This document shows, piece after piece, positions 38,867-48,078 of a DNA stretch of 50,133 nucleotides. The first letter of the stretch is position 1, and each line of letters opens with the position of its first letter. The translations under genes were made by a program, and so were the position numbers. The notes below the pieces were generated by a model. That model was not told where the DNA came from. It did no database searches and saw only the letters and a list, made by a program, of their open reading frames with translations. Origin of the DNA: an uncultured Pelagibacteraceae bacterium (GTDB lineage: Bacteria > Pseudomonadota > Alphaproteobacteria > Pelagibacterales > Pelagibacteraceae); assembly GCA_902522225.1 (NCBI GenBank), contig CABYUS010000006.1, positions 1 to 50,133 on the forward strand, given 5' to 3'.

Positions 38867-39949
38867 AAAGGAGATTAAATCAGTTGCATTATAAGTATTA
38901 TTAATTTTTGCAGATCCAATTCTGTCAAGTAGAATTAAATTTATTTTATTATTATAGTTTTTTTTATCAGTTTTCATATAATTAATTACACTTGCAAGAT
39001 CATTTTTTTTTACGATTTTTTTTATTTTATTAGATAAATTAAATTTAGAAAAATGCTCTCTAATGATATTGAAATCATTTTTTTTAATAATATTTTTTTT
39101 ATACGCAAAGTTATTTGCACAGAACATGCCTAATAAAACAGCTTCTCCATGATTAAGTTTTTTTGAATAATTCAAATTAGCTTCAAATGCATGTCCAAAT
39201 GTATGGCCGTAATTAAGTACTTTTCTAAAATTTTTTTCAAGAGGATCTTTTTCAATTATATCTTTTTTTATTTTACAACTTTCGTATATGGTTTTTGATA
39301 TTATTTTTTCATCAAGATTAAATATTTTTTTTAAATTTTTATTCAAAAATAAAAATTTCTTCTTATTTCTTACTAATGCATGTTTTAATATTTCAGCGTA
39401 TCCACAAGTTATTTCTCTCTTTGGAAGTGATTTTAAAAATTCTATATCAGATAAAACTAAATTTGGCTGATAAAAGGATCCTATTAGATTTTTTCCATAA
39501 ATTGAATTTACACCTGTTTTTCCACCTATCGATGCATCAACTTGGGATAATAGAGTAGTTGGCATATTTACAAAATTAATTCCTCTTTTGAAAATACTAG
39601 ATACAAAACCTGAAATATCACTAACTATTCCACCACCAACAGAAATAATTAAGTCAGTTCTGTGAAATTTTTTTTTTAAAGTGAAATCAACTATTTTATT
39701 TACTGTGCTTATATTTTTAATTTTTTCACTTGATTTAATTTTGTATATAAAAATTTTTTTATTTTTTAGCTTTTGTTTTAAATTTTTTAAAACTTTTATT
39801 GGAACTTTGTTGTCATATATAATTAAACATTTTTGAAAATAAATATTATTTTCTTTTAAAATCTTTGAAATATTTAATGAAATATTTTTTCCAATAATTA
39901 CTGGATAGGAGCGTTGATTAGTCTTAACTAGAATTTTATAGTTTTTCAT
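38840..39949 (-). CDS. aroB: 3-dehydroquinate synthase
   Basis: NAD- and metal-dependent cyclase converting DAHP to 3-dehydroquinate, the second shikimate step; about 369 residues. The NAD site DLIISVGGGIVSDISGFVSS, the active-site region MPTTLLSQVDASIGGKTGVN and the metal-binding KVLNYGHTFGHAFE are all visible in order. I chose the ATG at 39949 (12 bases after AGGA); a TTG at 39958 three codons earlier sits too close to that site. Both overlap the end of aroK, so the pair is coupled. The gene end overlaps bolA by 27 bases. Confidence 0.94.
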   Translation of the reverse strand: MKNYKILVKTNQRSYPVIIGKNISLNISKILKENNIYFQKCLIIYDNKVPIKVLKNLKQKLKNKKIFIYKIKSSEKIKNISTVNKIVDFTLKKKFHRTDLIISVGGGIVSDISGFVSSIFKRGINFVNMPTTLLSQVDASIGGKTGVNSIYGKNLIGSFYQPNLVLSDIEFLKSLPKREITCGYAEILKHALVRNKKKFLFLNKNLKKIFNLDEKIISKTIYESCKIKKDIIEKDPLEKNFRKVLNYGHTFGHAFEANLNYSKKLNHGEAVLLGMFCANNFAYKKNIIKKNDFNIIREHFSKFNLSNKIKKIVKKNDLASVINYMKTDKKNYNNKINLILLDRIGSAKINNTYNATDLISFLRDLLIYK

Positions 39950-40457
39950 AAAGTTCAATTATCCTATTTATAATATTTTTTTTAGATTTTCCTTCACAAT
40001 TAATTTTAATATTTGATTGAGCATAGATTTTTGCTCTTCTCTCTATTAATTTTTTTATCTCTAAGTTTTTCATATTACATATAATTGGTCTATTTTTATT
40101 TCTTTTTACTCTGTCAATTAATGTTTTTGAGTCCCATTTAAGCCAAACAGTAAAACAGGACAGTTTTATAAATTTTCTTATTTCATGATTTAAGTAACCA
40201 CCCCCACCTAAAGAAATTACGCTATTTTTTTTTCTCAAAACATCCAATGTTATTTTTTCTTCTAAATCTCTGAAGTATTTTTCTCCAAAATCACTAAATA
40301 TTTTTGATATTTTTAAGTTCGTTTGATTTTCAATCAAATGATCAGTATCGTAAAATTTATATTCTAATTTCTTTGCCAAATTGGCCCCTAAGTGTGTTTT
40401 TCCAGAACCCATCATACCTATTAATACTAAATTTTTTTTTGATTTTATTAAGTTCAT
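39936..40457 (-). CDS. aroK: Shikimate kinase
   Basis: A 173-residue P-loop kinase that phosphorylates shikimate. Walker A GMMGSGKT is at residues 14-21, the substrate-binding DTDHLIE at 38-44, GEKYFRDLE and SLGGGGYLN supply further shikimate contacts, and RNKNRPII is the lid region. It precedes aroB with overlap, the usual aroKB order. A 49-base gap separates it from the divergent small membrane protein gene. Confidence 0.94.
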   Translation of the reverse strand: MNLIKSKKNLVLIGMMGSGKTHLGANLAKKLEYKFYDTDHLIENQTNLKISKIFSDFGEKYFRDLEEKITLDVLRKKNSVISLGGGGYLNHEIRKFIKLSCFTVWLKWDSKTLIDRVKRNKNRPIICNMKNLEIKKLIERRAKIYAQSNIKINCEGKSKKNIINRIIELYEKL

Positions 40458-40506
40458 TATTGAAAAAACACAAATATGTCTTAATTTGAAATTATTAAAA
40501 GATTAT

Positions 40507-40692
40507 ATGCAATTCAAAAAAAAAACAAGCTTTGCACTCAATAGTTCTATTTATAGGACTCTATTAAAGTTAGCTATGATTTTTGGAATGCTTTTCCTAG
40601 TTATTGTGTTATTAGACAGGATTGAATTTCCATACCCAAGTAAAGATATCAAACAGATTATTCCAAATGAAAATTTTAAAGTTATTAAATGA
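40507..40692 (+). CDS. Small single-span membrane protein, 61 aa
   Basis: Starts MQFKKKTSFALNSSIYR, then one hydrophobic helix at about residues 21-41 (LKLAMIFGMLFLVIVLLD) and a short tail containing IEFPYPSK. The N-terminus is positive, so it should face the cytoplasm. The ATG at 40507 was chosen because the longer frame to 40381 runs antisense across aroK. Its TGA lies 26 bases inside the next gene, in another frame, which suggests coupled translation with the secreted protein. I do not recognise a family. Confidence 0.65.
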   Translation: MQFKKKTSFALNSSIYRTLLKLAMIFGMLFLVIVLLDRIEFPYPSKDIKQIIPNENFKVIK

Positions 40693-42424
40693 TAACCTTT
40701 TTATAATTTTATTAGTTCTTCTATCAATTAAAGGAGTTTATTCAGAAGAAGCAGTAGATATTTGGAATATTGAAGAAAATAAAACTAACACAAAAAAAGT
40801 TTCTGATGAAAGTCAAATTCAGGATTCTGATAATAATATTATTTTGTCAGATAAGAATATTTTAAATAAAGATGTTATTACTATTGACGAAGACTCTAGT
40901 TTTTTTACCAATAAAAATGAAATTGTTGGAATTTATGACCCCGAAACTAACGATTTATCAATTGATATGTGGAAAAAAACTGATGGTAAAATATTGTCTG
41001 AAACATTAAATAAAATTCTTAAAATTAATTTATCAAGAGACTCTAGCAATATATTAAATATTTTACTCTTAACAAACTCATACAGCCCTTCAAATAATAT
41101 AAGTTTTGAAGAATTTATTAATTTTAAAAATAAGTGGTTAATAAAAAATGCTGATTTAAATTTGGTTGAAGTTTATCTAAATAAAAATAATAATTTAAGA
41201 TTTAACGATGATTTAATTAAATATTATGTTAACCAAAATTTATCTAAAACTGATTTAAAAAGTGCCTGTAAGATATTTGATAATAAACTTAATACAGAAA
41301 ATAATTATTTGTTAAAATTTAAAATTTATTGTTTGCTTAATGAAAACAAAATTGAGGAAAGTCTTTTGCAACTTGACTTGCTTCAAGAGGCAGGTTTTAC
41401 AGATAGTTTCTTCGAGAAAAGAGTATTTAAATTAATTGGGTATGAGGATAATGTAAAAAATGAAGTTAACGATAAAAATATTTTAAATTTTCATCTCTCT
41501 CATCGATTAAATGATGATTTTATTTATGAACCAAATATTTCTTCACCAAAATTTATATGGAGCTACCTTTCATCAGCAAATTTATTAACAAATATCGACG
41601 ATGTTGATATAGAAAATAAAGAAAAAATTTTAGCCCTTGAAAAAGCTACACACGATAAAAATTTTCCTGAGGAACAGCTTTTTTTCATTTATGAAAAGTT
41701 TTTATTTAATATTAACCAATATCTGAACATACAAGAAACTCATAAATTACTGCATCCAGTTGAAGGAAGAGCACTGTTATATCAAGGAGCATTAATTTTT
41801 GATGAACCATCTTTAAAAATTTCAATTTTAAAAGATTTAAAAGATTCATTTAATGAATCAGGCACTGAAAATGCTTTTGAGATAAAACTTAATAATTTTT
41901 TGATTGATATTGACGAGGATTTGGTTCCATCTAATTATACAAAATTCTATAAAAAAAACCTAAAAACTTCATTAACATCAACAAAGTCTATTAAAATAAA
42001 TAATAAGGTTATTCATCAGTCAAAACTTTTGAAATATTTTAGTGGAGAGTCTTCATTAAATGAAACGAAGAAAAACTTAGAAAGCATTTTTAAAGATACT
42101 ATAAAAAAAGACAAAAATTATATTTTTTCCACTAAAGACATAATAATAATAGAGTCGCTTAGATCAGACGGAATAGAGATCCCCAATAAATATAAAAATT
42201 TATATAATATAAAAAAACCAGAAATACCGGAGCAAATTCAAAAATATATTGATAGTGATGAGCAAGGGATGAGTTTATTAAAGTTAGTGGAACTTATAAG
42301 AGAAGACAGAATTAAAGATTTAGGCTCAGAGACAATTTACTTTATAATTGAGACTTTAAATAAACTAAAAATAAATAAATTAAGAAACTCTATTATTTTA
42401 GATGTTGTGCCACATAAAGTTTAA
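40667..42424 (+). CDS. Secreted or periplasmic protein of unknown function, 585 aa
   Basis: The ATG at 40667 gives an N-terminal signal sequence (MKILKLLNDNLFIILLVLLS, cleavage likely after GVYS) followed by EEAVDIWNIEE. A longer in-frame start at 40622 would bury the signal peptide. The mature part is Asn/Asp/Lys/Leu-rich and reads as helical hairpins from about residue 115 to 250 (for example LLKFKIYCLLNENKIEESL), reminiscent of TPR-like solenoids, with a second helical region at 320-540. No catalytic motif is visible. It overlaps the small membrane protein gene, so both may form one envelope unit; 27 bases further on begins def. Confidence 0.75.
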   Translation: MKILKLLNDNLFIILLVLLSIKGVYSEEAVDIWNIEENKTNTKKVSDESQIQDSDNNIILSDKNILNKDVITIDEDSSFFTNKNEIVGIYDPETNDLSIDMWKKTDGKILSETLNKILKINLSRDSSNILNILLLTNSYSPSNNISFEEFINFKNKWLIKNADLNLVEVYLNKNNNLRFNDDLIKYYVNQNLSKTDLKSACKIFDNKLNTENNYLLKFKIYCLLNENKIEESLLQLDLLQEAGFTDSFFEKRVFKLIGYEDNVKNEVNDKNILNFHLSHRLNDDFIYEPNISSPKFIWSYLSSANLLTNIDDVDIENKEKILALEKATHDKNFPEEQLFFIYEKFLFNINQYLNIQETHKLLHPVEGRALLYQGALIFDEPSLKISILKDLKDSFNESGTENAFEIKLNNFLIDIDEDLVPSNYTKFYKKNLKTSLTSTKSIKINNKVIHQSKLLKYFSGESSLNETKKNLESIFKDTIKKDKNYIFSTKDIIIIESLRSDGIEIPNKYKNLYNIKKPEIPEQIQKYIDSDEQGMSLLKLVELIREDRIKDLGSETIYFIIETLNKLKINKLRNSIILDVVPHKV

Positions 42425-42451
42425 AATTATTATGAATTTATATTATTTTAT

Positions 42452-42970
42452 ATGACAATTAAAAAAATATTAACTGAACCAAACAAATTTTTACGTCAAG
42501 TATCAAAGAAGGTTGATGAAGTAAGTGATGTAGAAAGAACTTTAATGGATGATATGCTTGAAACAATGTATGACGCTAATGGGATAGGATTGGCAGCTAT
42601 ACAAGTTGGAGTGCCAAAAAGAATTATAGTCATAGATTTAGGAAAAAAAGAAAATAAAAATATGCCATTATTTTTTGTAAACCCGGTAATAATAAAAAAA
42701 AATGATAAACTAACAACATACGAAGAAGGATGTTTATCTGTTCCAGATCAATTTGCAGAAATTGATAGACCAAATAAATGTACTGTCGAATATTTAAATT
42801 ACGAGGGGAAGAAAAAAATGTTAGACACAGATGGTCTTTTAGCAACATGTATTCAGCACGAAATGGATCACCTTGAGGGAATATTATTTATTGACTACTT
42901 ATCAAAACTTAAAAGAGACTATATCATTAAAAAATTATCAAAAAGCAAACCTGACAGAATAGTTGTATAG
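42452..42970 (+). CDS. def: Peptide deformylase
   Basis: A 172-residue metalloprotease that removes the formyl group from nascent proteins. All three motifs are present: GIGLAAIQVG (Q51), EGCLSVP (C94, metal ligand) and QHEMDHLEG (H136, E137, H140). It starts the def-fmt-truA cluster, with fmt three bases on. Confidence 0.97.
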   Translation: MTIKKILTEPNKFLRQVSKKVDEVSDVERTLMDDMLETMYDANGIGLAAIQVGVPKRIIVIDLGKKENKNMPLFFVNPVIIKKNDKLTTYEEGCLSVPDQFAEIDRPNKCTVEYLNYEGKKKMLDTDGLLATCIQHEMDHLEGILFIDYLSKLKRDYIIKKLSKSKPDRIVV

Positions 42971-42973
42971 ATA

Positions 42974-43903
42974 ATGCTTAAAAAAATTATCTTTATGGGA
43001 ACACCTATGTTTGCAGTTCCAATTTTAAAGAAATTATATCAAAATGGATATCAAGTTAGCGTTGTCTACACCCAACCACCAAAAAAATCAAATAGAGGAC
43101 AACAATTAAATATTTCACCAGTACAAGGAATTTCTGAAACACTAGGTATTGATGTACGATCTCCAATTAGCTTAAATGAAAATAAAGAAGAAATTAATTT
43201 TATAAAAAACTTAGATGCGGACTTAGCAATTGTGGTAGCTTATGGACAGATTATTCCTAAAGAGATTTTAAGTTTAACAAAAAAGGGTTTTATTAATATT
43301 CATGCATCCTTGTTGCCAAAATGGAGAGGTGCTGCTCCAATTCAAAGATCAATAATTAATTTAGATAAGGAAACTGGTATTAGTATAATGCGTATTATTG
43401 AAGAGTTAGATGCAGGACCTGTTTCAAAAAAATATAAAATTTCAATAAGTGATAATGATAATTTTTTAACTTTATCTGAAAAATTATCTCATCTAGCATC
43501 TGAAAAATTATCAGAAGATATTGATGATATTCTGGAAGACAGATTAATATTTAAAGATCAAAATAATTCAGAAGCAACTTATGCAAAAAAAATTTTGAAA
43601 TCTGAGGGAAAAATTGATTGGAATGAAACTGGAGAACAGATAATTCGTAAAATTAATGGATTAAACCCAATTCCTGGAGCTTGGTTTATTTATAGTGGTA
43701 AAAGATATAAAATATTAAGAGGAGAACTCGGTAATAAAAAAGGAATTCCTGGGATAGTTTCAAATGATAATCTTGAAGTTTTTTGTAAAGAAAATTCGCT
43801 AAAAATTGTTGAAATTCAAAAAGAAGGAAAAAAGATTCAAAAAATAAACGAATTTTTACTTGGTTCTAAAATTAAAATAGGCTCAAACTTAAATAATGCA
43901 TAG
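42974..43903 (+). CDS. fmt: Methionyl-tRNA formyltransferase
   Basis: A 309-residue enzyme that formylates Met-tRNA-fMet with 10-formyl-THF. The N-terminal formyltransferase domain begins FMGTPMFAVPIL, and the catalytic block is INIHASLLPKWRGAAPIQ (Asn, His, then downstream ELDAGPV with the Asp). The C-terminal OB-like tRNA-binding domain covers about 205-309. It pairs with def for N-terminal formyl processing and overlaps truA by 8 bases. Confidence 0.97.
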   Translation: MLKKIIFMGTPMFAVPILKKLYQNGYQVSVVYTQPPKKSNRGQQLNISPVQGISETLGIDVRSPISLNENKEEINFIKNLDADLAIVVAYGQIIPKEILSLTKKGFINIHASLLPKWRGAAPIQRSIINLDKETGISIMRIIEELDAGPVSKKYKISISDNDNFLTLSEKLSHLASEKLSEDIDDILEDRLIFKDQNNSEATYAKKILKSEGKIDWNETGEQIIRKINGLNPIPGAWFIYSGKRYKILRGELGNKKGIPGIVSNDNLEVFCKENSLKIVEIQKEGKKIQKINEFLLGSKIKIGSNLNNA

Positions 43904-44636
43904 GTATCATATTTTAGTGGAGTATGTTGGTACTAGTTTTCAAGGTTGGCAAATCCAATCAAATGGCAAAACAATACAAAAAACAATTGAACAAAAAATA
44001 AAAAAAATTACAAAAGAGAAGATAAAACTTATCGGTGCAGGAAGAACAGATACTGGTGTTCATGCTTTTGAACAATCTGCACATTTTGATTGTAAAAAAA
44101 AAATTGAAAATTTAGATAAATTTATTAAATCAATAAATTATTTTCTCAATGATAGTTTAATTTCAATATTAAGAATAAAGAAAAAAAATTTAAATTTTCA
44201 TGCTCGTTACTCAGCAAAAATGAGAATTTATAAATATATAATTTTTAATCGTATAAGCAAACCTTCGATATCTAAAGATAGGGGATGGCATATATCTAGT
44301 GAACTTGATGTAAATCTTATGAAGAGAGGTGCAAAAAAATTATTAGGTACTCACGATTTTTCAACATTTAGGTCATCAAGCTGTAATTCAAATAGTCCAA
44401 TTAGGTCAATTAAGTCTTTAAAAATATTAAAAAAAAATAATGTTATCTATATAAAATTTAAATCTCAATCTTTTTTACAACAACAAGTCCGATCAATGGT
44501 GGGATGTTTAAAATATTTGGGTGAAGGAAAATGGAGTTTAAAAAAATTTATTAAAGTGTTTAAGGCAAAGAAAAGAATTTTATGCGCTCCTCCAGCACCA
44601 CCAAATGGGCTATATCTCGAAAAAGTTCTGTACTAA
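43896..44636 (+). CDS. truA: tRNA pseudouridine(38-40) synthase TruA
   Basis: A 246-residue pseudouridine synthase acting on positions 38-40 of tRNA anticodon stems. The catalytic aspartate is D52 in GAGRTDTGVHA, and the C-terminal FLQQQVRSMVGCL segment is typical. It overlaps the fmt end and converges on the SET-domain gene with a 4-base overlap of stop codons. Confidence 0.96.
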   Translation: MHRYHILVEYVGTSFQGWQIQSNGKTIQKTIEQKIKKITKEKIKLIGAGRTDTGVHAFEQSAHFDCKKKIENLDKFIKSINYFLNDSLISILRIKKKNLNFHARYSAKMRIYKYIIFNRISKPSISKDRGWHISSELDVNLMKRGAKKLLGTHDFSTFRSSSCNSNSPIRSIKSLKILKKNNVIYIKFKSQSFLQQQVRSMVGCLKYLGEGKWSLKKFIKVFKAKKRILCAPPAPPNGLYLEKVLY

Positions 44637-45103
44637 TTTTTTTTGTTTTTTTTAAATTTTTTATTTATTCTCCATCTTGAGCCTTCTCTAACAATATATC
44701 CAGCACAGTTTTTTGATCTACAATTACAAGGAAATTGTTTATAGTCAGAATCATAACCAAAACCATAGTCACAGGTAATTTCTTCTCCTTTTTTTATGTC
44801 TTTTATAGCAGTAACCCATAGTTTTAAACCTTTGCCATCGTAATCGCAATTATTTGAGCATGAATGATTTATTAATCTAGCAGTATTCCATGGAACATCT
44901 CCATCCATATCATATCTATTATTAAGATTAAAAAGATATATTGGTTTAGAATTATCAAATTTTGGATTTTCTTCGGTCTGTTTTTTAGTAATGATGTTTC
45001 CAATATAATTAATTATTTTTGTTCCTTTTTTTATGTCACAGGACGCAACTAAGCCAAGGCCTTTTTTATCTATGGGGGTTTTTTTAATTTTATAAAGTTT
45101 CAT
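44633..45103 (-). CDS. SET-domain protein (putative lysine methyltransferase)
   Basis: A 156-residue minimal SET protein. Key motifs: GLGLVASCDIKKGTKI (start of SET-N), RLINHSCSNNC at 76-86, GEEITCDYGF at 106-115 with the catalytic Y113, and a post-SET cysteine cluster C126, C128, C133 that together with C82 could bind zinc. It lacks pre-SET domains. SET enzymes transfer methyl groups from SAM to protein lysines, so a methylated target is likely but unknown; ribosomal or basic DNA-associated proteins are possibilities. A basic tail (KKFKKNKKN) ends the protein. It is the last gene of the argB-HAD-dapD-dapE-HDAC run, 31 bases after the deacetylase gene. Confidence 0.88.
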   Translation of the reverse strand: MKLYKIKKTPIDKKGLGLVASCDIKKGTKIINYIGNIITKKQTEENPKFDNSKPIYLFNLNNRYDMDGDVPWNTARLINHSCSNNCDYDGKGLKLWVTAIKDIKKGEEITCDYGFGYDSDYKQFPCNCRSKNCAGYIVREGSRWRINKKFKKNKKN

Positions 45104-45134
45104 TTAGATTTGTTTAATGATTATTAGTTATTTT

Positions 45135-46064
45135 TCAATTAAATTCCAATAAAGCTTTTACATGCATCTCACTGCTTTCCATTAATGCGTTAAGATCATA
45201 TCCACCCTCTAAAATAGATACAACTTTTCCATCACATAAATTTTTTGATATTTCTAATGTTCTTTTAGTTAAAGTATAAAAATCTGATGATACTAATTGT
45301 AATTGTGCTAATGGATCATCCTTATGACTGTCAAAACCAGCAGAAAATAAAATGAAATTTGGTTTAAACTGCTTTAGTTTTTTTAATACTCTTTCATAAG
45401 CATTTAAATATTCTTCAGATGTTGTGCCAGCCACTAGAGGAATATTAAAAATATTATTAAATTTCCCTTTTTCGTGACTAGATCCAGATCCAGGATAAAA
45501 GGGATACTGGTGCGTAGAAATATATAAAACTTGGTCATTATCATAAAAAATATCCTGAGTTCCATTCCCATGATGAACGTCAAAATCAATAATAGCAATT
45601 TTCTTTAATTTATATTTTTTTATAAGATATTTTGCTCCAACAGCAACATTGTTAAAAATACAAAATCCCATTGCTTTATTTTTTTCTGCATGATGTCCTG
45701 GTGGTCTTACAGCGCAAAAAGCATTTTTATTTTTTTTATTTTGAACAAGATCTATTGCTTTAATTATAGAACCTACAGCATCAAACGAAGCATTTTTACT
45801 TCCTGGAGAAACTATTGTGTCCCCATCTAAAAAATACAAACCTTTTGCAGGGAAAGACTTTTCAACTTCTTGAATATAATTTTTACTATGTGTAATATTT
45901 AATAAATTTTTATCAAAGCTTGAAGATTTATTCCAATCTAATTTTTCTTTACTTATTTTTCTTAAATTTTGAATTACACATGAAACTCTATCAGGTCTTT
46001 CAGGATGACCTATCCCTGTGTGATGATCTACTGAAGTGTCAGAAGTTAAAACTACAGTTTTCAT
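45135..46064 (-). CDS. Class II HDAC-family deacetylase
   Basis: A 309-residue arginase-fold deacetylase. The zinc ligands are D162, H164 (DFDVHHGNG) and D245 (SAGFDSHKDD), the catalytic histidine pair is H124-H125 in RPPGHHAEKNKAMGFCIFNN, and Y289 in LEGGY is the transition-state tyrosine. The start MKTVVLTSDTSVDHHTGIGHPERPDR is typical of class II-like bacterial members. Substrates in bacteria include acetylated lysines and acetylpolyamines. It starts 7 bases after the dapE stop and is followed 31 bases later by the SET gene. Confidence 0.92.
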   Translation of the reverse strand: MKTVVLTSDTSVDHHTGIGHPERPDRVSCVIQNLRKISKEKLDWNKSSSFDKNLLNITHSKNYIQEVEKSFPAKGLYFLDGDTIVSPGSKNASFDAVGSIIKAIDLVQNKKNKNAFCAVRPPGHHAEKNKAMGFCIFNNVAVGAKYLIKKYKLKKIAIIDFDVHHGNGTQDIFYDNDQVLYISTHQYPFYPGSGSSHEKGKFNNIFNIPLVAGTTSEEYLNAYERVLKKLKQFKPNFILFSAGFDSHKDDPLAQLQLVSSDFYTLTKRTLEISKNLCDGKVVSILEGGYDLNALMESSEMHVKALLEFN

Positions 46065-46071
46065 TAATAAT

Positions 46072-47235
46072 TTATTTTCTTAAAAAAAATTCTGTAAGTA
46101 TTTGATTATAAATTTTAGTTAAATTTTTTAAGTCTTTCAATGAAACAGCCTCATCAATTTTATGCATAGTCTTCCCAACAAGACCAAATTCTAAACAAGG
46201 AGAAATCTTTCTTATAAATCTAGCATCCGAGGTCCCCCCAGTAGTACTTAATATTGCCTTTTCTTTCGTAATTTTTTTTATAATTTTTTGTATCATTAAT
46301 GTAGTTTCATTTTTTTTTGACAAAAAAGATTCGCCTGAAACTAAATAAAATATTCTATGTTTACATTTATGTTTTTTAGAAATATTTGAAATAATATAAT
46401 TTAGTTTTTTTTTTAAAGAGTATGATGAATGTTTATTATTAAATCTTATATTGAAAGTTGCTTTAGCAACTCCTGGAATAATATTGTCAGCAGAATTTTC
46501 AATATTGATTTTTGTAATTTCTAAATTAGAGGGCTGAAAATTTTTATTACCATTATCAAATTTTATATCACTTAGTTTTTTTAATATTTTTATAATGCAA
46601 TTCGATGGATTATTTGCTCTTTGTGGGTATGCTACATGTCCTTGAGTTCCATAAATTGTAATATTTCCTGTTAACGATCCTCTTCTTCCAATTTTAATCA
46701 TTTCTCCAAGCTTATTAGGATTTGTAGGTTCCCCTACTAAACAAAAATCAATTTTCTCTCTCTCTTTTTTTAAAAATTCTACTACTCTTTTTGTTCCATT
46801 TACTGCTATTCCTTCTTCATCACCTGTTATTAGAAAGCTTATCGATCCTTTAAAATCATTATTTTCTTTTAAAAATTTACTAACTGCAGATGTAAAGCAT
46901 GCAATTGAACTTTTCATATCATTTGCGCCTCTTCCAATTAGATTATTTTTTTTAATTTTAGGATTGAATGGATTAATGGACCAATCTTTCAAATTCCCTG
47001 GTGGCACTACATCAAGATGACCAGCAAAACAGAAATTTGGACTTTTATTACCTATTCTAGCATAAAGATTTTTAACTGGTTTGAAATTTTTCTTTTTAAA
47101 TTCTAAAATTTTACATTTAAAACCAATCTTAGATAATTTTTTAGAAAAAAAACTCATCACACCAGCATCTACGGGTGTGATAGTAGGATATTTAATTAGC
47201 TCTTTTGCTAATTTTAAATCATTATAAACAATCAT
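46072..47235 (-). CDS. dapE: Succinyl-diaminopimelate desuccinylase
   Basis: A 387-residue M20-family zinc hydrolase in lysine and diaminopimelate synthesis. Metal site residues are visible as AGHLDVVPPG (H73, D75), GRGANDMKSS (D106) and TGDEEG; GEPTNPNKLGEMIKIGRRGS leads into the lid domain. The C-terminal GGTSDARF carries the substrate-binding loop. dapD begins one base upstream, so these two act in sequence in the same operon. Confidence 0.94.
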   Translation of the reverse strand: MIVYNDLKLAKELIKYPTITPVDAGVMSFFSKKLSKIGFKCKILEFKKKNFKPVKNLYARIGNKSPNFCFAGHLDVVPPGNLKDWSINPFNPKIKKNNLIGRGANDMKSSIACFTSAVSKFLKENNDFKGSISFLITGDEEGIAVNGTKRVVEFLKKEREKIDFCLVGEPTNPNKLGEMIKIGRRGSLTGNITIYGTQGHVAYPQRANNPSNCIIKILKKLSDIKFDNGNKNFQPSNLEITKINIENSADNIIPGVAKATFNIRFNNKHSSYSLKKKLNYIISNISKKHKCKHRIFYLVSGESFLSKKNETTLMIQKIIKKITKEKAILSTTGGTSDARFIRKISPCLEFGLVGKTMHKIDEAVSLKDLKNLTKIYNQILTEFFLRK

Positions 47236-47236
47236 A

Positions 47237-48067
47237 TTAATCTCTCAAAAGATCGTTAATAGAAGTTTTTGATCTAGTTTTTTCATCTACTTTTTTGATA
47301 ATTACTGCGCAGCTTAAGGAAGGTGAATTTTTATTATTTTTGTCTGGTAAAGTTCCAGGTACCACAACCGAGTATGGTGGAATAGATCCATAAGTTATAT
47401 CTCCAGTTTTTCTATCAACTATTTTCGTCGATTGTCCAATAAACATACCCATGCTTAATACTGAACCTTCTCCTACTATTACTCCTTCTACAACTTCAGA
47501 CATTGCTCCTAAAAATACATTATCTTCAATTATAGTAGGTAATGCTTGGGCTGGCTCTAAAACACCTCCTACACCGCTACCCGCAGAAATATGACAATTT
47601 TTTCCAATCTGACAACAACTACCAGCTCTGGCAAAAGTATCAATCATTGTTCCCTCATCAATATATGCTCCAATATTAACATAGCATGGCATCAAAACAG
47701 CATTTTTTCCAACAAACGATCCTTTTCTGACTGGGGAATTAGGCACCATTCTAAAACCAGCTTTTTCGTGATCTTCTTTTGTCCATCCTGCTGTTTTACC
47801 CTTAAGCAAATGTTCTTTATCATACCAGCTGCTATAAGGGCCACTTAAATTCTGCATTGGATGAATTCTAAAGCTTAACATGATTGCTTTTTTTACATAT
47901 TGATGAGTAAACCATTTTCCATCAATTTTTTCAGCAACTCTTACTTTTCCTGAGTCTAATTGGTTTATTATTTTATTAATAGAGTCCTTTAATTCTTGAT
48001 CCGAATTTTGATCTATTCTTTCTTTATTTTCCCATGCACTATTAATTATTTGTTCAAGATCTTTCAT
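47237..48067 (-). CDS. dapD: Tetrahydrodipicolinate N-succinyltransferase
   Basis: A 276-residue left-handed beta-helix acyltransferase that uses succinyl-CoA. The N-terminal helical domain is followed by hexapeptide-repeat turns such as GKNAVLMPCYVNIGAYIDEG and GKNCHISAGSGVGGVLEP from about 120 to 240. It makes the substrate used by the downstream dapE product. Confidence 0.95.
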   Translation of the reverse strand: MKDLEQIINSAWENKERIDQNSDQELKDSINKIINQLDSGKVRVAEKIDGKWFTHQYVKKAIMLSFRIHPMQNLSGPYSSWYDKEHLLKGKTAGWTKEDHEKAGFRMVPNSPVRKGSFVGKNAVLMPCYVNIGAYIDEGTMIDTFARAGSCCQIGKNCHISAGSGVGGVLEPAQALPTIIEDNVFLGAMSEVVEGVIVGEGSVLSMGMFIGQSTKIVDRKTGDITYGSIPPYSVVVPGTLPDKNNKNSPSLSCAVIIKKVDEKTRSKTSINDLLRD

Positions 48068-48078
48068 ACTACTTAAGA

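Noticed and set aside
40381..40506. Longer start for the small membrane protein
   Set aside because: That part is antisense to aroK and lacks a coding signature; the ATG at 40507 gives a clean membrane topology.
40622..40666. Earlier start for the secreted 585-residue protein
   Set aside because: It would place 15 polar residues before the signal peptide and lies inside the small membrane protein gene.
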